NCBI GenBank assembly: GCA_036936605.1
Contig: JAUPFV010000002.1
Span: 164,912,813 to 164,976,812 of the forward strand
Reading direction: 5' to 3'
DNA length: 64,000 nucleotides
Source: Limnanthes douglasii subsp. nivea
Taxonomy: Eukaryota; Streptophyta; Magnoliopsida; Brassicales; Limnanthaceae
Shown: positions 10,904 to 22,583 of the stretch, piece after piece
Layout of the letters: each line of letters opens with the position of its first letter
How positions within the stretch are numbered: position 1 is the stretch's first letter
Translations under genes and position numbers: made by a program
Notes under the pieces: model-generated
Database searches by the model: none
Told to the model about the DNA's origin: nothing
What the model saw: the letters and a program-made list of their open reading frames with translations, nothing else

Positions 10904-11230
10904 TGACCTAATTAATAAAGATATAAATAAGTGAGGAGTAGTACTTTATAATTGGCCAAATGATTATTTTATAAGTATGAGAGAGATTTTGTGTAAAATG
11001 TAAATAAAAAGAACTATGTATGTAAATTGTGAGGAATATGTTTGTACTAATAGTAAAGTGGGATGGAGTATCCACATAACAAACTAAATCTATTATATGT
11101 AACCATTTTGCCTATAAATAAGGGTACTTGTCTTGTTTTCCTGAGCTACTTTCTCTTTCTAAAGATATTCTTATTGAAAGTATAGATCTTTTTAAACCTC
11201 TCTTTTCGATAAAATTACTTCGACTTATCA
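10904..11230 (+). repeat. Element D 5' LTR
   Basis: Starts TGACCTAATT and ends CGACTTATCA, followed by a degenerate primer-site sequence (AACGACACAGTGGGAGG, 11233-11249). A TATA box TATAAATA is at 11113-11120. Compared with the 3' LTR it lacks about 50 bases after the TATA box. Confidence 0.8.
11113..11120 (+). promoter_or_regulatory. TATA box in element D 5' LTR
   Basis: GCCTATAAATAAGG context, matching the position and context of the TATA box in the LTR of element F (58126-58135). Confidence 0.55.
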
Positions 11231-11315
11231 TTAACGACACAGTGGGAGGTAGTGATTGGTACCTAGATTTGAAATTTGAAACCAAAGAGGCAATAAATCA
11301 AATAACAAAAGTACT

Positions 11316-12960
11316 ATGGATTCTGAAGCTCAGACTGATTCAACGGTAATTGTAGAAGGAGAAGTGGTGAAGTTATGGATGCTTAAAAGAGAAAATAGAT
11401 GTAAAATGCAAGGCAATCATCAATGCGGCCAGCCTAACATTGAAGATCGGATGGACCAATTATTAGAAAGAATAGATGATTTAAGCTCGAGTAGAGGAAA
11501 CGATTGACTAAAGCTGGAAGGATGCGATCCGAAGTGCAACGAATAAAACCGAAAAAAGATCTGGAAAACAATCGGATGAGTCTCACAACAATCACAAAAC
11601 AAAAGATGATCATTGAGAAATGAAATTTAAATTAGATAAGGAATATCACTCCTCAAGGAAAGAAAAGAAAGACAAGCATCGATACATTCTGACCAACACA
11701 AGTGAGTCTTTTGGGTCAGACTCCGAGGAGTTTATCAAAATTTTGGGAAATATTATTCCTACATAAGAGAGAGGGATATACACTCTTTAAAGATGAATTA
11801 TAGTTGACCTCAGAAATCTCGAAGAGAACATATATCTTTAAAAAGAGGATGGATTTAGGTTTGTGATTAAAACATTCGCTCTTCGAATATAATACAGCCA
11901 ATCAATATATCAATCCAGTGGATCAAGGCTTGTATGAAATTTGGGAGGTGAAGCTAAAGGTAACCAATACATGCAAGGAGTAGATTGGAGGACTTCTCCT
12001 TTGTAAGCTGAGATTAGATCGTTTTGCTTTAAAGCATTTTATCGCACAAGTTGAAAATATTGATGGAACATAAGATCCTGATGACCCATATTGAGAAATT
12101 CAAAAATTATATGATGAATTTCGAAGACAATAACAAGCTAATATGTAGGGCTTTTTGATAAAATTTCAAGGGAACAACTTTAAAATGGTACAACAGAATC
12201 CTAAGGGGTTCAATAACCGATTTTTGGATATTCTATACAGGCTTCTGAAAGCAGTTTGTGGGGAGCAAATAAATGCAAGCAAATGAAGATATTAAAATTC
12301 AATGCAAGCAGGAAATTGGAGAAAAATTGAAATATTTTACTAGACACTTTGTGTTAACCAAGACTAAGTTGGATGATTGTGATGAGCAAGTAACTTGTGC
12401 AACTTTTAGGCAAGGATTGCTTCCTGGAGATCTAATAAATGAAACTATGAAGAGAAGGGCACTGCCTTTTGGAGATTTATTGGCTTAAGTAGAGGAACAA
12501 ATCAAAGTGGATGAGTCAACAAGGGTTCAGATATGGCCCACTTTATCTCAAAGACACTCTAGAACAAGGAATACTTCTTCTAGTCATGGGTATCAAGCTA
12601 TACTATACATTCTTAAGTACCCTATCATCCAATGATGTCTATGAACTTGCCTCATCGGGCAGAATCGTCACAGGCGTTGGCTTTGAATTATTAAGCACAT
12701 TGTATCAGGTCAAACTAGTGGAAGATGGCAGATTATTTTGCAGATTCGACTGAAAATATGGAAACAATTTTTTAGAGAGCTAAAAAACATGTCCACTTTC
12801 GAAAGCCTCCACCAATAAACATACCGAAGGAGGAACGAAGTAATAAATCATGCAAATACCACAATGATATTAGGTATGATACTGCAGACTATATAGATTT
12901 GAAGAAATAAATTTATACTTTAATGGAGAATGGAAAACTAACAACTTTTATTAGAGGACA
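11316..12960 (+). pseudogene. Element D gag remnant
   Basis: Starts with a short ORF at 11316 (IEDRMDQLLERIDDL block, matching IEVRMNQFLDNITAL in F). It continues through several frames to the capsid-like region at about 11980-12500. The clearest part is the open frame 12273-12488, with QCKQEIGEKLKYFTRHFVLT and FRQGLLPGDL..ETMKRRAL, colinear with E (IIQCKQGPGEKLKDYTKRFMLT) and F. From about 12690 the linker block KPPPINIPKEERSNK...CKYHNDI is recognisable by comparison with F (KYHNDIGNDTAYC). Gag would form the particle. Multiple stops and frameshifts make it inactive. Confidence 0.75.
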
Positions 12961-13029
12961 ATGAAGTGCTCGGCATATTTCGAACACTATTCTACCAATA
13001 CAGTAATTTATGAATTCATCTTCGAAGTA

Positions 13030-13617
13030 ATAAAATGTGTTGTTGATAACTGATCCTGGTGATATAATCGATGTATCTTCGAAATATGTAGATTCTGAAC
13101 CAGATATGAGGATAATGGTGGTGGTGAATGAGCCAGTGACACACAAAAGAGTTCAGAGTCTATGTAAGTATTTTGAGTCTTTGGAAATTTGTTGGAGGAG
13201 ATACTATGGTAGAAAATACTAATAATTCTAGGAAAATGCATATGGTAAGTTTAACTACCCAGTTAAAAGGAAGAATTGCAACTCATATCTACGGAAAAAG
13301 TGTTACCCCGTTTATCGTGTTTGATGAAGATGATATATGGGGAATAGATGATCAACGTGAAGATGCAGTAGTGATTGAGGCTGAATTAACAAGTACAAAG
13401 ATTCAAAGGATACCCATTGGCATTGATAGTTTGGATAATATGTTGTTTTTGTCAACATACAAGAAAATGCATAATCCACGTATAATTCTCCAATCCAACC
13501 ATACTAAAGTGGGGGTACTGGAGTAACATCGCTACTTTTGAGAGATCATGACTATCAAGGATGCATGTTGTTGTTTCCATCGTTCATCAGCTCGTTGCTT
13601 CCATCGTTCACCAGTTC

Positions 13618-13693
<76 letters not shown>

Positions 13694-14080
13694 GGATCAA
13701 GTAAAAGTAGTTTGGAGTAGCCAACAAGTGGCTAGAGAATGTTATGCCACAACTTTACATACCAAGAAAAATGTAATTATTGACAAGATGACAGAATTTC
13801 AATTAGTGGGGCCTTCGTCGGAAGAAGACAAGATGGATGGTCCGAGGGAGACCCCAAGCTCATTAGTTATCGATGAAAATATGGAGGTTTATGTTTTTCC
13901 TAAAAGTTAAGAATAGGAACGTTGTAATCACCTTCACTACGTTACCAATTGTTAAGATACTTGTTTAAGAATTTGGAAGTTTTTGCTTGGAAAACCAAAG
14001 ATTTGTGGGAGTTTCTTCCGGGGTGATTTGCCATAGTTTCACATGTAACCCAAAAGTAAGACTTATCATTAAAAGTCTAA
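13030..14080 (+). pseudogene. Element D protease region and first part of RT
   Basis: 13037-13222 and 13173-13526 match the region before and including the aspartic protease of E: a NEPVTHKRVQSLCKYFESL block, then IGIDSLDNMLF where E has IDTGSSDNVLF, so the DTG active site is lost. After the (AT)35 run at 13621-13690 the frame resumes with GDQVKVVWSSQQVARECYAT (the link to RT) and ends near 13950-14060 with NLEVFAWKTKDLW and an IVSHVTQK block, the start of RT in this lineage. The catalytic palm that should follow is deleted: the next recognisable coding sequence, from 14160, is already the RT thumb. Confidence 0.72.
13621..13690. repeat. (AT)35 microsatellite inside element D pol
   Basis: Seventy bases of uninterrupted AT. 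Element F at the homologous spot (about 60510-60535) has ordinary sequence, so the run is an expansion specific to D. Just upstream, about 21 bases (GTTGTTTCCATCGTTCATCA type) are also duplicated. Confidence 0.97.
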
Positions 14081-14159
14081 GGGATACATAATAATTAAAA
14101 AAAAAAGATATGAGTTGATCGAGAGTTATTTAATGTATTGATAAACATAACTCCACCTC

Positions 14160-15231
14160 GTTCACTTAAAGAAGTGTAAATTTTGAGAGAAAGACTAGCA
14201 CATTTAAAAAGATTCATATCTATATTTTCAGATAAATGTGCCCCTTTTTTCCAAGTATTGAGACAGCCAAAGGAATTTGTGTTGACACCAGAATGTGATG
14301 TAGCATTTTTGAAACTTAAAGAGCATTTATCTTTCATAGAATTATTTTCTAAGCCTTTTACAAGAGACCAATTATTTTTATACATCGTTATCTCAGATTA
14401 TGTAGTGAATGCTATTTTAGTAAAGGAGGTTGATGGACATCCGCGACCGGTATATTATGTGAATAAAAGTTGGCTCGTCTCAGAAAAAAGATATTTGAGG
14501 CTAGAAAAATTAGCGTTGGCTTTGGTTGTGGTTGCTTGAAGAATATGTCCATACTTCCAAGCCCATACTATTGTTGTAAGAACATCATTTTCTTTGAAAA
14601 ATGTGGTACAAATACGGGATATTTCTGGGAGAATGAAAAAATAGTCTGTGGAATTAGGGGATTATGACATTAACTTTATTCATTGAACCGATATCAAGGC
14701 TCAAGCTTTAGTACATTTTTTCGTCGAATTCCATTTAGAACTTCTCGACGAGGAAGGGAAGGAAATTAGTACTTTAACATATGAATGGATGATTAGAACT
14801 GATGGAGGCTCTAGTGTTTTGGGTGATGCTAAAATATGGTTTGAAATTGTGACGTGTGTCAAAAATTTGCAAGTTTTATTTATATACCAATTCTTAGATT
14901 CGGTTTCCAAAGTGATCCTTTTGGATATAAGGGGTTTGGATTTAGTGTGTCGACTGTCTATGGCTTCGGGAGGAAGACAAATAATTAATGTTGTTGTAGA
15001 TTATTTTTCAAAATGGGCGAAAGTCAAACATCTATTAGGAACAAGAGACAAATATATAATTAGATTCATTATGTCCAATATTTGTTTTAAATTTGGAGTT
15101 CCTCGAAACATTACCACATATAAGGGACCTTAGTTTAATAATAGAGAAATGATATATTTTTGTGCGTCAAGAGAAATTACACAGTGCTTTTTGACACTAT
15201 TTCATCCACAAGCAAAAGGCCAAGTGGAGGT
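14160..15231 (+). pseudogene. Element D RT thumb, RNase H, partial second RNase H and integrase core (duplication copy 1)
   Basis: 14183-14539 reads CAPFFQVLRQPKEFVLTPEC, then SDYVVNAILVKE, PVYYVNKSW and LEKLALALVVVA: the end of RT and the first part of RNase H. From 14690, AQALVHFFVEFH and then IRTDGGSSVLGDA are the entry to the archaeal-type RNase H of Tat-lineage elements, most of which is deleted. Integrase resumes at 14925 with GLDLVCRLSMASGGRQ, VDYFSKWAKV, a damaged second Asp region (TTYKGP where relatives have TTDNGP) and HPQAKGQVEV. The sequence stops at the catalytic Glu codon, where the element E LTR copy begins at 15232. Confidence 0.82.
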
Positions 15232-15602
15232 TGATGAGTTAATATTTCGCATTAGTAAATTGTTAAGAGAGTATTCTAGAGAGAGAAAGAGTTAGAGAGT
15301 TTTAAGAGAGAGAGAGAAAGTTCAAGTATAAATGAGTTCTCAAGAAAAGTGAAATCTACAATTGAGACTAAGTCTTGGCTCCTCTATATAAAAGGCACGG
15401 CATAGTCCTCTTAGTCTCAAATTGAAATCTGTTACAAAAGAGGACTAATTGCTGTTTAGTCCTTAACAATTATACATAGTTACAAATACTCTCTAAAACT
15501 TACATCCATTACAACTTGAGGATAAAACTTCCATTACTTATAATTAAATCCTCAAATTTACATTATTTACAACTTAGTCCTCAAAATCTTATTACCATAC
15601 TA
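15232..15602 (-). repeat. Duplicated copy of element E 3' LTR
   Basis: Part of duplication copy 1: TGATGAGTTAAT at 15232 through CATACTA at 15602, followed by the polypurine tract complement at 15603-15612. It is not itself an insertion end. Confidence 0.88.
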
Positions 15603-15763
15603 GAAGCCCCCCTAGTTCTCATTTCAGTAAATGAATGAGAACTAAAATATCTTCGAATCCAGATATCTTTGAATTCTTCCATATGTTATGCAACCTGTTG
15701 TAAAATAAACTCAAAGCAGTCATTCATAGAATTAAACAGATTCATATCTATATTTTCAGATAA

Positions 15764-16757
15764 ATGTGCCCTTTTTTCCAAGTATTGAGACAGCCAAAGG
15801 AATTTGTGTTGACACCAGAATGTGATGTAGCATTTTTGAAACTTAAAGAGCATTTATCTTTCATAGAATTATTTTCTAAGCCTTTTACAAGAGAGCAATT
15901 ATTTTTATACATCGTTATCTCAGATTATGTAGTGAGTGTTATTTTAGTAAAGGATGTTGATGGACATCCGCGACCGGTATATTATGTGAATAAAAGTTTG
16001 ATCGTCTCAGAAAAAATATATTTGAGGCTATAAAAATTAGCGTTGGCTTTAGTTGTGGTTGCTTGAAGAATATGTCCATACTTCCAAGCCCAGACTATTG
16101 TTGTAAGAACATCATTTTCTTTGAAAGTATGGTACAAATACGGGATATTTTTGGGAGAATGAAAAAATACTCTGTGGAATTAGGGGATTATGACATTAAC
16201 TTTATTCATTGAACCGATATCAAGGCTTAAGCTTTAGTACATTTTTTCGTCGAATTCCATTTAGAACTTCTCGACGAGGAAGGGAAGAAAATTAGTACTT
16301 TAACATATGAATGGATGATTAGAACTGATGGAGGCTCTAGTATTTTGGGTGATGCTAAAACATGGTTTGAAATTGTGACGTGTGTCAAAAATTTGCAAGT
16401 TTTATTTATATACCAATTCTTAGATTCGGTTTCCAAAGTGCTCCCTTTGGATATATGGGGTTTGGATTTAGTGTGTCGACTGTCTATGGCTTCGGGAGGA
16501 AGACAAATAATTAATGTTGTTGTAGATTATTTTTCAAAATGGGCGAAAGTCGAACCTCTGTTAGGAACAAGAGACAAATATATAATTAGATTCATTATGT
16601 CCAATATTTGTTTTAAATTTGGAGTTCCTCGAAACATTACCACATATAAGGGACCTTAGTTTAATAATAGAGAAATGATATATTTTTGTGCGTCAAGAGA
16701 AATTACACAGTGCTTTTTGACACTATTTCATCCACAAGCAGAAGGCCAGGTGGAGGT
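15764..16757 (+). pseudogene. Element D RT thumb to integrase core (duplication copy 2)
   Basis: Second copy of the block at 14220-15231, with the same order: FFQVLRQPKEFVL, RNase H start, second RNase H entry IRTDGGSSILGDA, then integrase GLDLVCRLSMASGG to HPQAEGQVEV. Extra stops occur near 16031 and 16060. This copy directly abuts the complete element E, so it is probably the original. The GAGGT at 16753-16757 is E's left target duplication. Confidence 0.82.
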
Positions 16758-17126
16758 TGATGAGTTAATATTTCGCTTTAGTAAATTGTTAAGAGAGAAT
16801 TCTAGAGAGAGAAAGAGTTGGAGAGTTTTTAGAGAGAGAGAAAGTTCAAGTATAAATGAGTTCTCAAGAAAAGTGAAATCTACAATTGAGACTAAGTCTT
16901 GGCTCCTCTATATAAAAGGCAAGGCATAGGCCTCTTAGTCTCAAATTGAAATCTGTTACAAAAGAGGACTAATTGCTGTTTAGTCCTTAACAATTATACA
17001 TAGTTACAAATACTCTCTAAAACTTACATCCATTACAACTTGAGGACAAAACTTCCATTACTTATAATTAAATCCTCAAATTTACATTATTTACAACTTA
17101 GTCCTCAAAATCTTATTACCATACTA
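16758..17126 (-). repeat. Element E 3' LTR
   Basis: Starts (minus) near 17126 and ends with ATTAACTCATCA at 16758. It contains an inverted-repeat pair, about 16864-16885 (AAATCTACAATTGAGACTAAG type) and about 16934-16956 (CTTAGTCTCAAATTGAAATC type), around a TATATAAAA that points to the plus strand. The 5' LTR has this central block in the other orientation. Confidence 0.88.
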
Positions 17127-17136
17127 GAAGCCCCCC
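17127..17136 (-). promoter_or_regulatory. Element E polypurine tract
   Basis: GGGGGGCTTC on the minus strand, directly before the 3' LTR: the primer site for plus-strand DNA. The duplicated copy is at 15603-15612. Confidence 0.7.
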
Positions 17137-17776
17137 TAGTTCTCATGTCAGTAAATGAATGAGAACTAAAATATCTTCGAATCCAGATATCTTTGAATTC
17201 TTCCATATGTTATGCAACATGTTGTAAAATAAACTCAAAGCAGTCATTCGAAGCAACTCTTTAAAATCATTTAAAGCGGCAACTTGGAGCAAGCATTCGA
17301 AGCGTAATTAAAACAAATACCAAGTAACAATGATGCTAAAATCTGATAACCTTTCAAAGATAAAAAAATCTCTTCGAAACACTGGAAATAAAGTTGTTAA
17401 GAAAGCTCTTCGAAATACTATGTAAATAAAACATCTTCAAATCCTTGTGAAAGTAACACTTCCAAAAGTACTCACCGACTTTTATCCACAAAACATATAA
17501 AAGTAACCGTTTCATATAACTATTCAATACATTATAGCCCTATAGTTTTTATATCAATAGCTACATGTCTAGCTTGACAGATGTCGAGCATCTGATCATC
17601 TTACCGCTTTGTATTCCAACCAATCATCATCAGATTCTTTCAAACTTCACATGTCTTCATTCCTTTGAATAAATTCAACCATAATCCTCATTTTTTTTTC
17701 ATTTCTCACTACACAGATCATTTTAGAGAGAAGTCACAGCACTTGGCTACCTTCATCGTGTTCTTCCTTTTTCTCA

Positions 17777-20764
17777 GTGTTCTCATCAGAAAAAACCAAA
17801 CTTTCTGATCAATCTTCATCTTCTCCGATCAACCTTCTCTGGTTTATGAGAAATAAACCAAGAACCAAAAAATCGAAGGCTATCTTACCAAAAACACCAG
17901 AATCTTCAGATTCTGACAGCAACTTAATCTTCGAATCGTACGACTACTTTTGTATTACACAAAGAGATGAAGAATATAGGGCTGCACGATTAATCAACAT
18001 CCTTCCAGTTGGAACAACCACTACAACAATATATTACGGTAATTTCGATCCAACTAAAGTTCATGTTCTTTCTCCTTCTCCCATAGTCGAAGAACATTCC
18101 TCATCCAAAATCCTAGGCTCTAAAACACCTCGAGCCTCTTCATCTCAAAGTAAAATTTCTCCTTTGATTAGTGAAAAATCCCCTTTGAAACAAAAGTCAA
18201 ATATTTCCTCTTTGAACCACTCTTAAATAACCAGAAAAAAGAACTTTTATTGTTATGGGAGACGAATTAGAAATTATCCGAACTCCTTCCCCTTCGAATC
18301 CAGATGATGAAAATCCTCGTCAAAGAGAAGTAATTAAGGAAGTTCCTCGAATAGGTAACCCTTTACTAGAAACTGTTAATCCAACATCTCAAAATCCTCG
18401 AGAAGAAACATCGAAAGCCAATGGAGCTGATTCCGAGGCTACTAAAACCGATCTCGAGGCTGAATCTATCGATGAGAACTGTACAAGTACCCATAAGCCT
18501 CATGAAGAAACAAACACTTGCTTTGTGTCCGAAGAAGAAAGAGCAAAGATTGGGAGAAACTTGATAAATCTTGAAGCTAAATACAGCATTTCTCTGAAGA
18601 AAGTTCGTTATACATATTACAAGGATAGTCAAGCTTCGACTTTAAAAAAGCAAAGGGGAATGGGAGACAACATAACTCTTCGACTACCTAAAGAAGGAGA
18701 AACTCCCCTAGATTACAAAGATGACGAGCTAATAGTCTACCCCGAAATAATTAATTGGGGTCTTCGGTTTCCATTGGATCCTATGATCGTGGAATACTTC
18801 GAACTCCTCATCTTATGTCCTACTCAAGTGACACTGAATCAATGATTCCCCCTTATGTCAGTGATTATGGAATCTCAATTGTCTCAGATTCCCATCAGCA
18901 TTAAAGACTTTATTTCCTTGACTCAATTATCAAAAGGTCCGAAGCTTCCCTTTTACTATCTCACAAGCTGACAAATTCTGGAAACAAAAATTCATTTTCA
19001 TATCAGAAGTGTGAGAAAATGGTAAAGCGAATTCTGATTCCAATCCTTCAAAATTAAATCTTGTCTGGAGAAGCAACCGTAAGCACTTCAAAAATTTTAC
19101 ACTCTGAAATAAATTTTATGTTTTTCCTTTCTCTTTACCATAAATTTCGTAATTTCATAAATTTTATAAATTTAAGGTGTTAAGGTCATAAATTTGAGAC
19201 GTTACTCATCACGTCGACCAACTGTTAAGGTGATTTTCCAAAAATTGCTGCTTGGGCTGAAAATGAATGGAACAACGCGTTTTACACTGCCTTTTAACCC
19301 ATCAATTTCCTTACCTGTCACATGTTTGCAGTCTCAGAAGGTGCCTTGCCACCTCAAGACCTAATGTTAGAGCCCAATCCAAAGATAGTCTGCAAGAGAA
19401 TAGTTCAACCCGATTGTAATAATCTTCCTTCCCATTCGTAAGAGATCAGAGAGTCATTTGCCAAAAAAGAAAAAAAGAAAAAGACATCAAAGAAAATAAA
19501 GGTAAAAAGACAACTACCACATCTGGTTCTAGCCCTTCAACTTCATCGAAACCAAAGCCTAGAAAACAAAAAAACTGCAGAACAAACTCTCTCACCCATC
19601 GAAAAGGGAAAATATCAAAAACCATCTTCAAAGAAAACGAAGGCTTCTTCTGGTTCATATGGAAAGAAAAAGAAACAAACCAGAATAACTTTGTATACAT
19701 TGGTTGACGAAGATGAAAACACTGCTGCTGGAAACCAACAAAACCCACAAAATCCTTCGGTTGAAGAACAGCCAACCAGAGACAACCCTATGATTAGCAT
19801 CGAAGATAATACTACCAACGAAAATCAGGCTACTTCAAACTTCGATCCTGATATGTTCATTAATTTTGAGAACACTGAAGTGCTTACTGGTGAAAAATAT
19901 CCTGCTCTTCAAGACATCCAAAACTACATGCTTAACTTTGGGAGACCAACACCAGCCGAGGCATCTCCAGAAATTATCTGTCCTCCTGCTCCTATCACTA
20001 CTCTAGACACGATTCAACGTCCTAGTGCATTGGAAACAGAACTTCTTCTTCCTCCTCCAAATCCTGCAATAGTTTTGTTGCACTTCAACCATTCACCGAT
20101 CTTGATATTGTAGAAAAGGCACTTGCTTCTCAAGTCGAAGCTTCTCAAAACCATATAAAGAAATTGGCTAAAGATATGGTTTATTACAAAGAAGCATACA
20201 AGGTTGAGAAAACATTTAGAGAAGACTTGCATGGCAAAGTGGTTGATCAATTTCACATGTACGAAGTAGCAAGGCTGGAACTTATAAAATGTGCTCTCTT
20301 TATGAAAAATCATTTGCAAACCACACATATTGCTGAAAAAGAAGTGCTGAAGACTTCTCGTGAAAAATATATGAATAAGCTAAAGACTGATCATGCTACT
20401 GAACTGGCCACTGAAAAATCCAACTCTACTGAGCTACAGAATTTTCTTACTCTTTGTGAGACAAAAAATAAAGAACTGACCGAGGAGATATCTAAACTGA
20501 AGAGGGATTTCGAAGCGGAAAAACCTGCTGCTGTAGCTGCTGCCGAAGCTGAGCTCTCAAAAGACATGTTAACAGCTATTAATATCAGAAAAGAAGATGC
20601 AACCATTCTCTTACCCAAAAATCGACCTCACAAGTTTTTGGAACGACAATCCTATGGAGAAACGTCCAAGTGAAACTTTCGACCCTATCCCCGATTCGTC
20701 ATCTACTTTCGACCCTATCCCCGATTCGTCATCTGAAGATGAAAATGAAGAAGAAACATCCTAA
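17777..20764 (+). pseudogene. Antisense extra ORF (aORF) of element E, gypsy-type Transposase_28-like with coiled-coil tail
   Basis: Plus-strand coding block, antisense to the rest of E. 17777-18226 is a Ser/Lys-rich N-terminus. 18255-18845 is acidic and leads into YTYYKDSQAST, GETPLDYKDDELIVYPE and GLRFPLDPMIVEYFELL. The frame continues past a TGA at 18843 with IPISIKDFISL and SKGPKLPFYYLTS. 19691-20113 is a Pro/Asn-rich linker. 20164-20673 is a charged helix-rich tail (KSNSTELQNFLTLCETKNKE, EISKLKRDFEAEK) and ends in a shifted frame at 20764. The LRFPL..F..F..L...Q pattern is that of the Pfam 'putative gypsy type transposon' family (recalled, not searched). Such ORFs are known downstream of pol in Tat-lineage elements; their role is unknown. 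At least three frame breaks; 19070-19690 may contain an intron. Confidence 0.68.
20675..20734 (+). repeat. Perfect 2 x 30-base direct repeat in the aORF tail
   Basis: ACTTTCGACCCTATCCCCGA and the following ten bases occur twice back to back, encoding TFDPIPDSSS twice near the C-terminus of the antisense protein. The copies are identical, so the duplication is recent. Confidence 0.95.
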
Positions 20765-21344
20765 GGGGAAGAGTCATCTGACTCACTTTATCATATTTTT
20801 GTGTTTGTCAAATTAAAGAATCGCTTTTTGCACCTCAATGAAGTAATCTAAATGAAAAATGGTTTCTTTATTTTATCTTTCTCTTCACGTTTTATTCAAT
20901 GTTAATTTTTTTTTTAAAAATAATTAAAAAATGTAAACTTACCACCTCAAATACCTTAACGAAATTGGGGAATATGGCAGCCCTTCGAAAAATTCTTAAT
21001 GTGTTGTTAAACCTTGATAGTTCTTCGAAAAAATCTCAGTGTGCTGTTAAGTGTCCACTTCGAAATAAAAATGTAATATGATTATTAAACATGGTTGTTT
21101 CTTCGAAAAGCGTTATAAACACTTCGTAACATTCTACTCTTAACCAATCTCAAAGATGATCAGTCTTTGACGATTTGGTAAGATAGTATTCAAACATGTG
21201 TAAACAACCATTGGCCAAAAAACGAACTTTATTGATAATATTGAATATATACACGACGCCTCGTTAAAACATCCATGGGCCAACAGGATAGGAAAGAATG
21301 CGCCATTCAAAAATAAAAATTTCAAAGTATAAAGACGTATCTAC

Positions 21345-22465
21345 TCCTAATAAAACTTCAAATGTTGGATATTCCATGGATGTTAAAGCATCCTCCTCTT
21401 GAAATCACAAAGACGATAGGACCCCGGCTTTATCCTTTCAATAACCGTATAAGACCCTTCCCGATACAGAGGCATTTTTCCAAGGTTCTTCTTCTTTGTG
21501 TACAAGAAAGATTTTATCAACATCTTATCACCTTCTTTAAATTATCTTCTCTTCACCTTCGAATCATATTTATTTCTCATAAGAGGTTTATAGTAAATTA
21601 CATTCAGATGAGCTCAAACTATTTTTTCGTCAATCAGATCCAAATTCCCCCTTCAAACTTCGTCATTAGACCTTTCAGAATATTGAACTATTCTAAAAGA
21701 TGACATCGTAGATTCTACGGGGCTGACTGCATCGATTCCATATGCTAAAGAAAAATGAGTCTCCTTTGTGGCCTCTCTAGGGGTTGTTCGATAAGCCCAA
21801 AGTACCTCTTGCAAATAGTTTGGCAATTTTCCTGCTGCCCCCGTCAAATTCTTCTTCAAACCATCTAAAATTATTATGTTTGTCACTTCCACTTGCCCAT
21901 TGGCTTGAGGATGAAAAGGCGTCGAAAAAGATTGCTGAATTCCTTTAGAAGTACAGAATGAAGCCATCTCCCGGATATTAAACTGAGGGCCATTATCTGT
22001 TGTAATCTTCCGAGGAACTCCAAAACGACAACAAATACTGTTTATAATAAATTTGATGACTCCCTTTGCTTTTGTCACTGATAGCAATTCAGCCTCTGTC
22101 CACTTTGTAAAATAATCCATTGCTACAATTATCATTTGTCTTCCTCCAGAAGCCATCGACAAAGGTCCCACCAGATCAATCCCCCATCTATCAAATGGTA
22201 TTGCTTCAGATATATACATAAGTGGTACTGCTGGTCTATGAATATAATTGGCAAATCTCTGACAAGTATCACAACTTCGAACTAAATTCTTAGTATCGTT
22301 CATGATTGTAGGCCAATAGAACCCTGCAAGTAAAACTTGACGTGAGAGAGCTTTGAACCCGCAATGAGCTGACCCTTCACCATCATGCAAATCTGATAAT
22401 ACTTCTTGTGATTCTTGTTTGCTTAAACATCGTAACAATAGTCTGCTCAATGCCGTTTTATACAA
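21345..22465 (-). pseudogene. Element E integrase
   Basis: The open frame 22465-21653 (270 codons) has the zinc region (HDGEGSAHCG, then CDTCQRF) and the catalytic core: first Asp in WGIDLVGPLSM, second in TTDNGPQF, Glu in GQVEVTN, with 35 residues between the last two as in the D,D35E family. It runs through the core end (WAYRTTPREATKETHFSLAYG) and stops at 21653. A C-terminal domain continues in broken form to about 21345 (FKEGDKMLIKSF, GSYRLCDF and HPWNIQHLKFY). In a live element it inserts the DNA copy and makes 5-base duplications. The core motifs are intact; the C-terminal domain has stops. Confidence 0.9.
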
Positions 22466-22583
22466 TATTCCATCCAGTCACTATATATCCGAAGGCTTTA
22501 CTTCTTAATTTTTTGGCCAATTGTGAATCGTCTGGTAATATTTCTTGAGTAAAAAAACTAAGGATATCTTATCGCCAATCGCC

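Larger units (their letters stand above)
14210..17249 (+). repeat. 1.5 kb tandem duplication across the D/E insertion junction
   Basis: Copy 1 is 14210-15725 and copy 2 is 15738-17249. Each contains D RT thumb, RNase H and integrase, then an E 3' LTR and about 120 bases of E beyond it. They are separated by 12 bases (ATAGAATTAAAC) matching neither flank. The copies differ at about 3% of sites over the first 330 bases by eye. Because both contain the D/E junction with its GAGGT, the duplication is younger than the E insertion. Confidence 0.93.

Noticed and set aside
13548..13910. A 120-codon plus-strand ORF with a long YIYIYI run
   Set aside because: The run is just the translation of (AT)35. 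The flanks are pieces of element D pol, so it is not a gene.
17777..20764. An ordinary host gene caught inside element E
   Set aside because: The same protein type lies in the same antisense place in element D, so it belongs to the element lineage.
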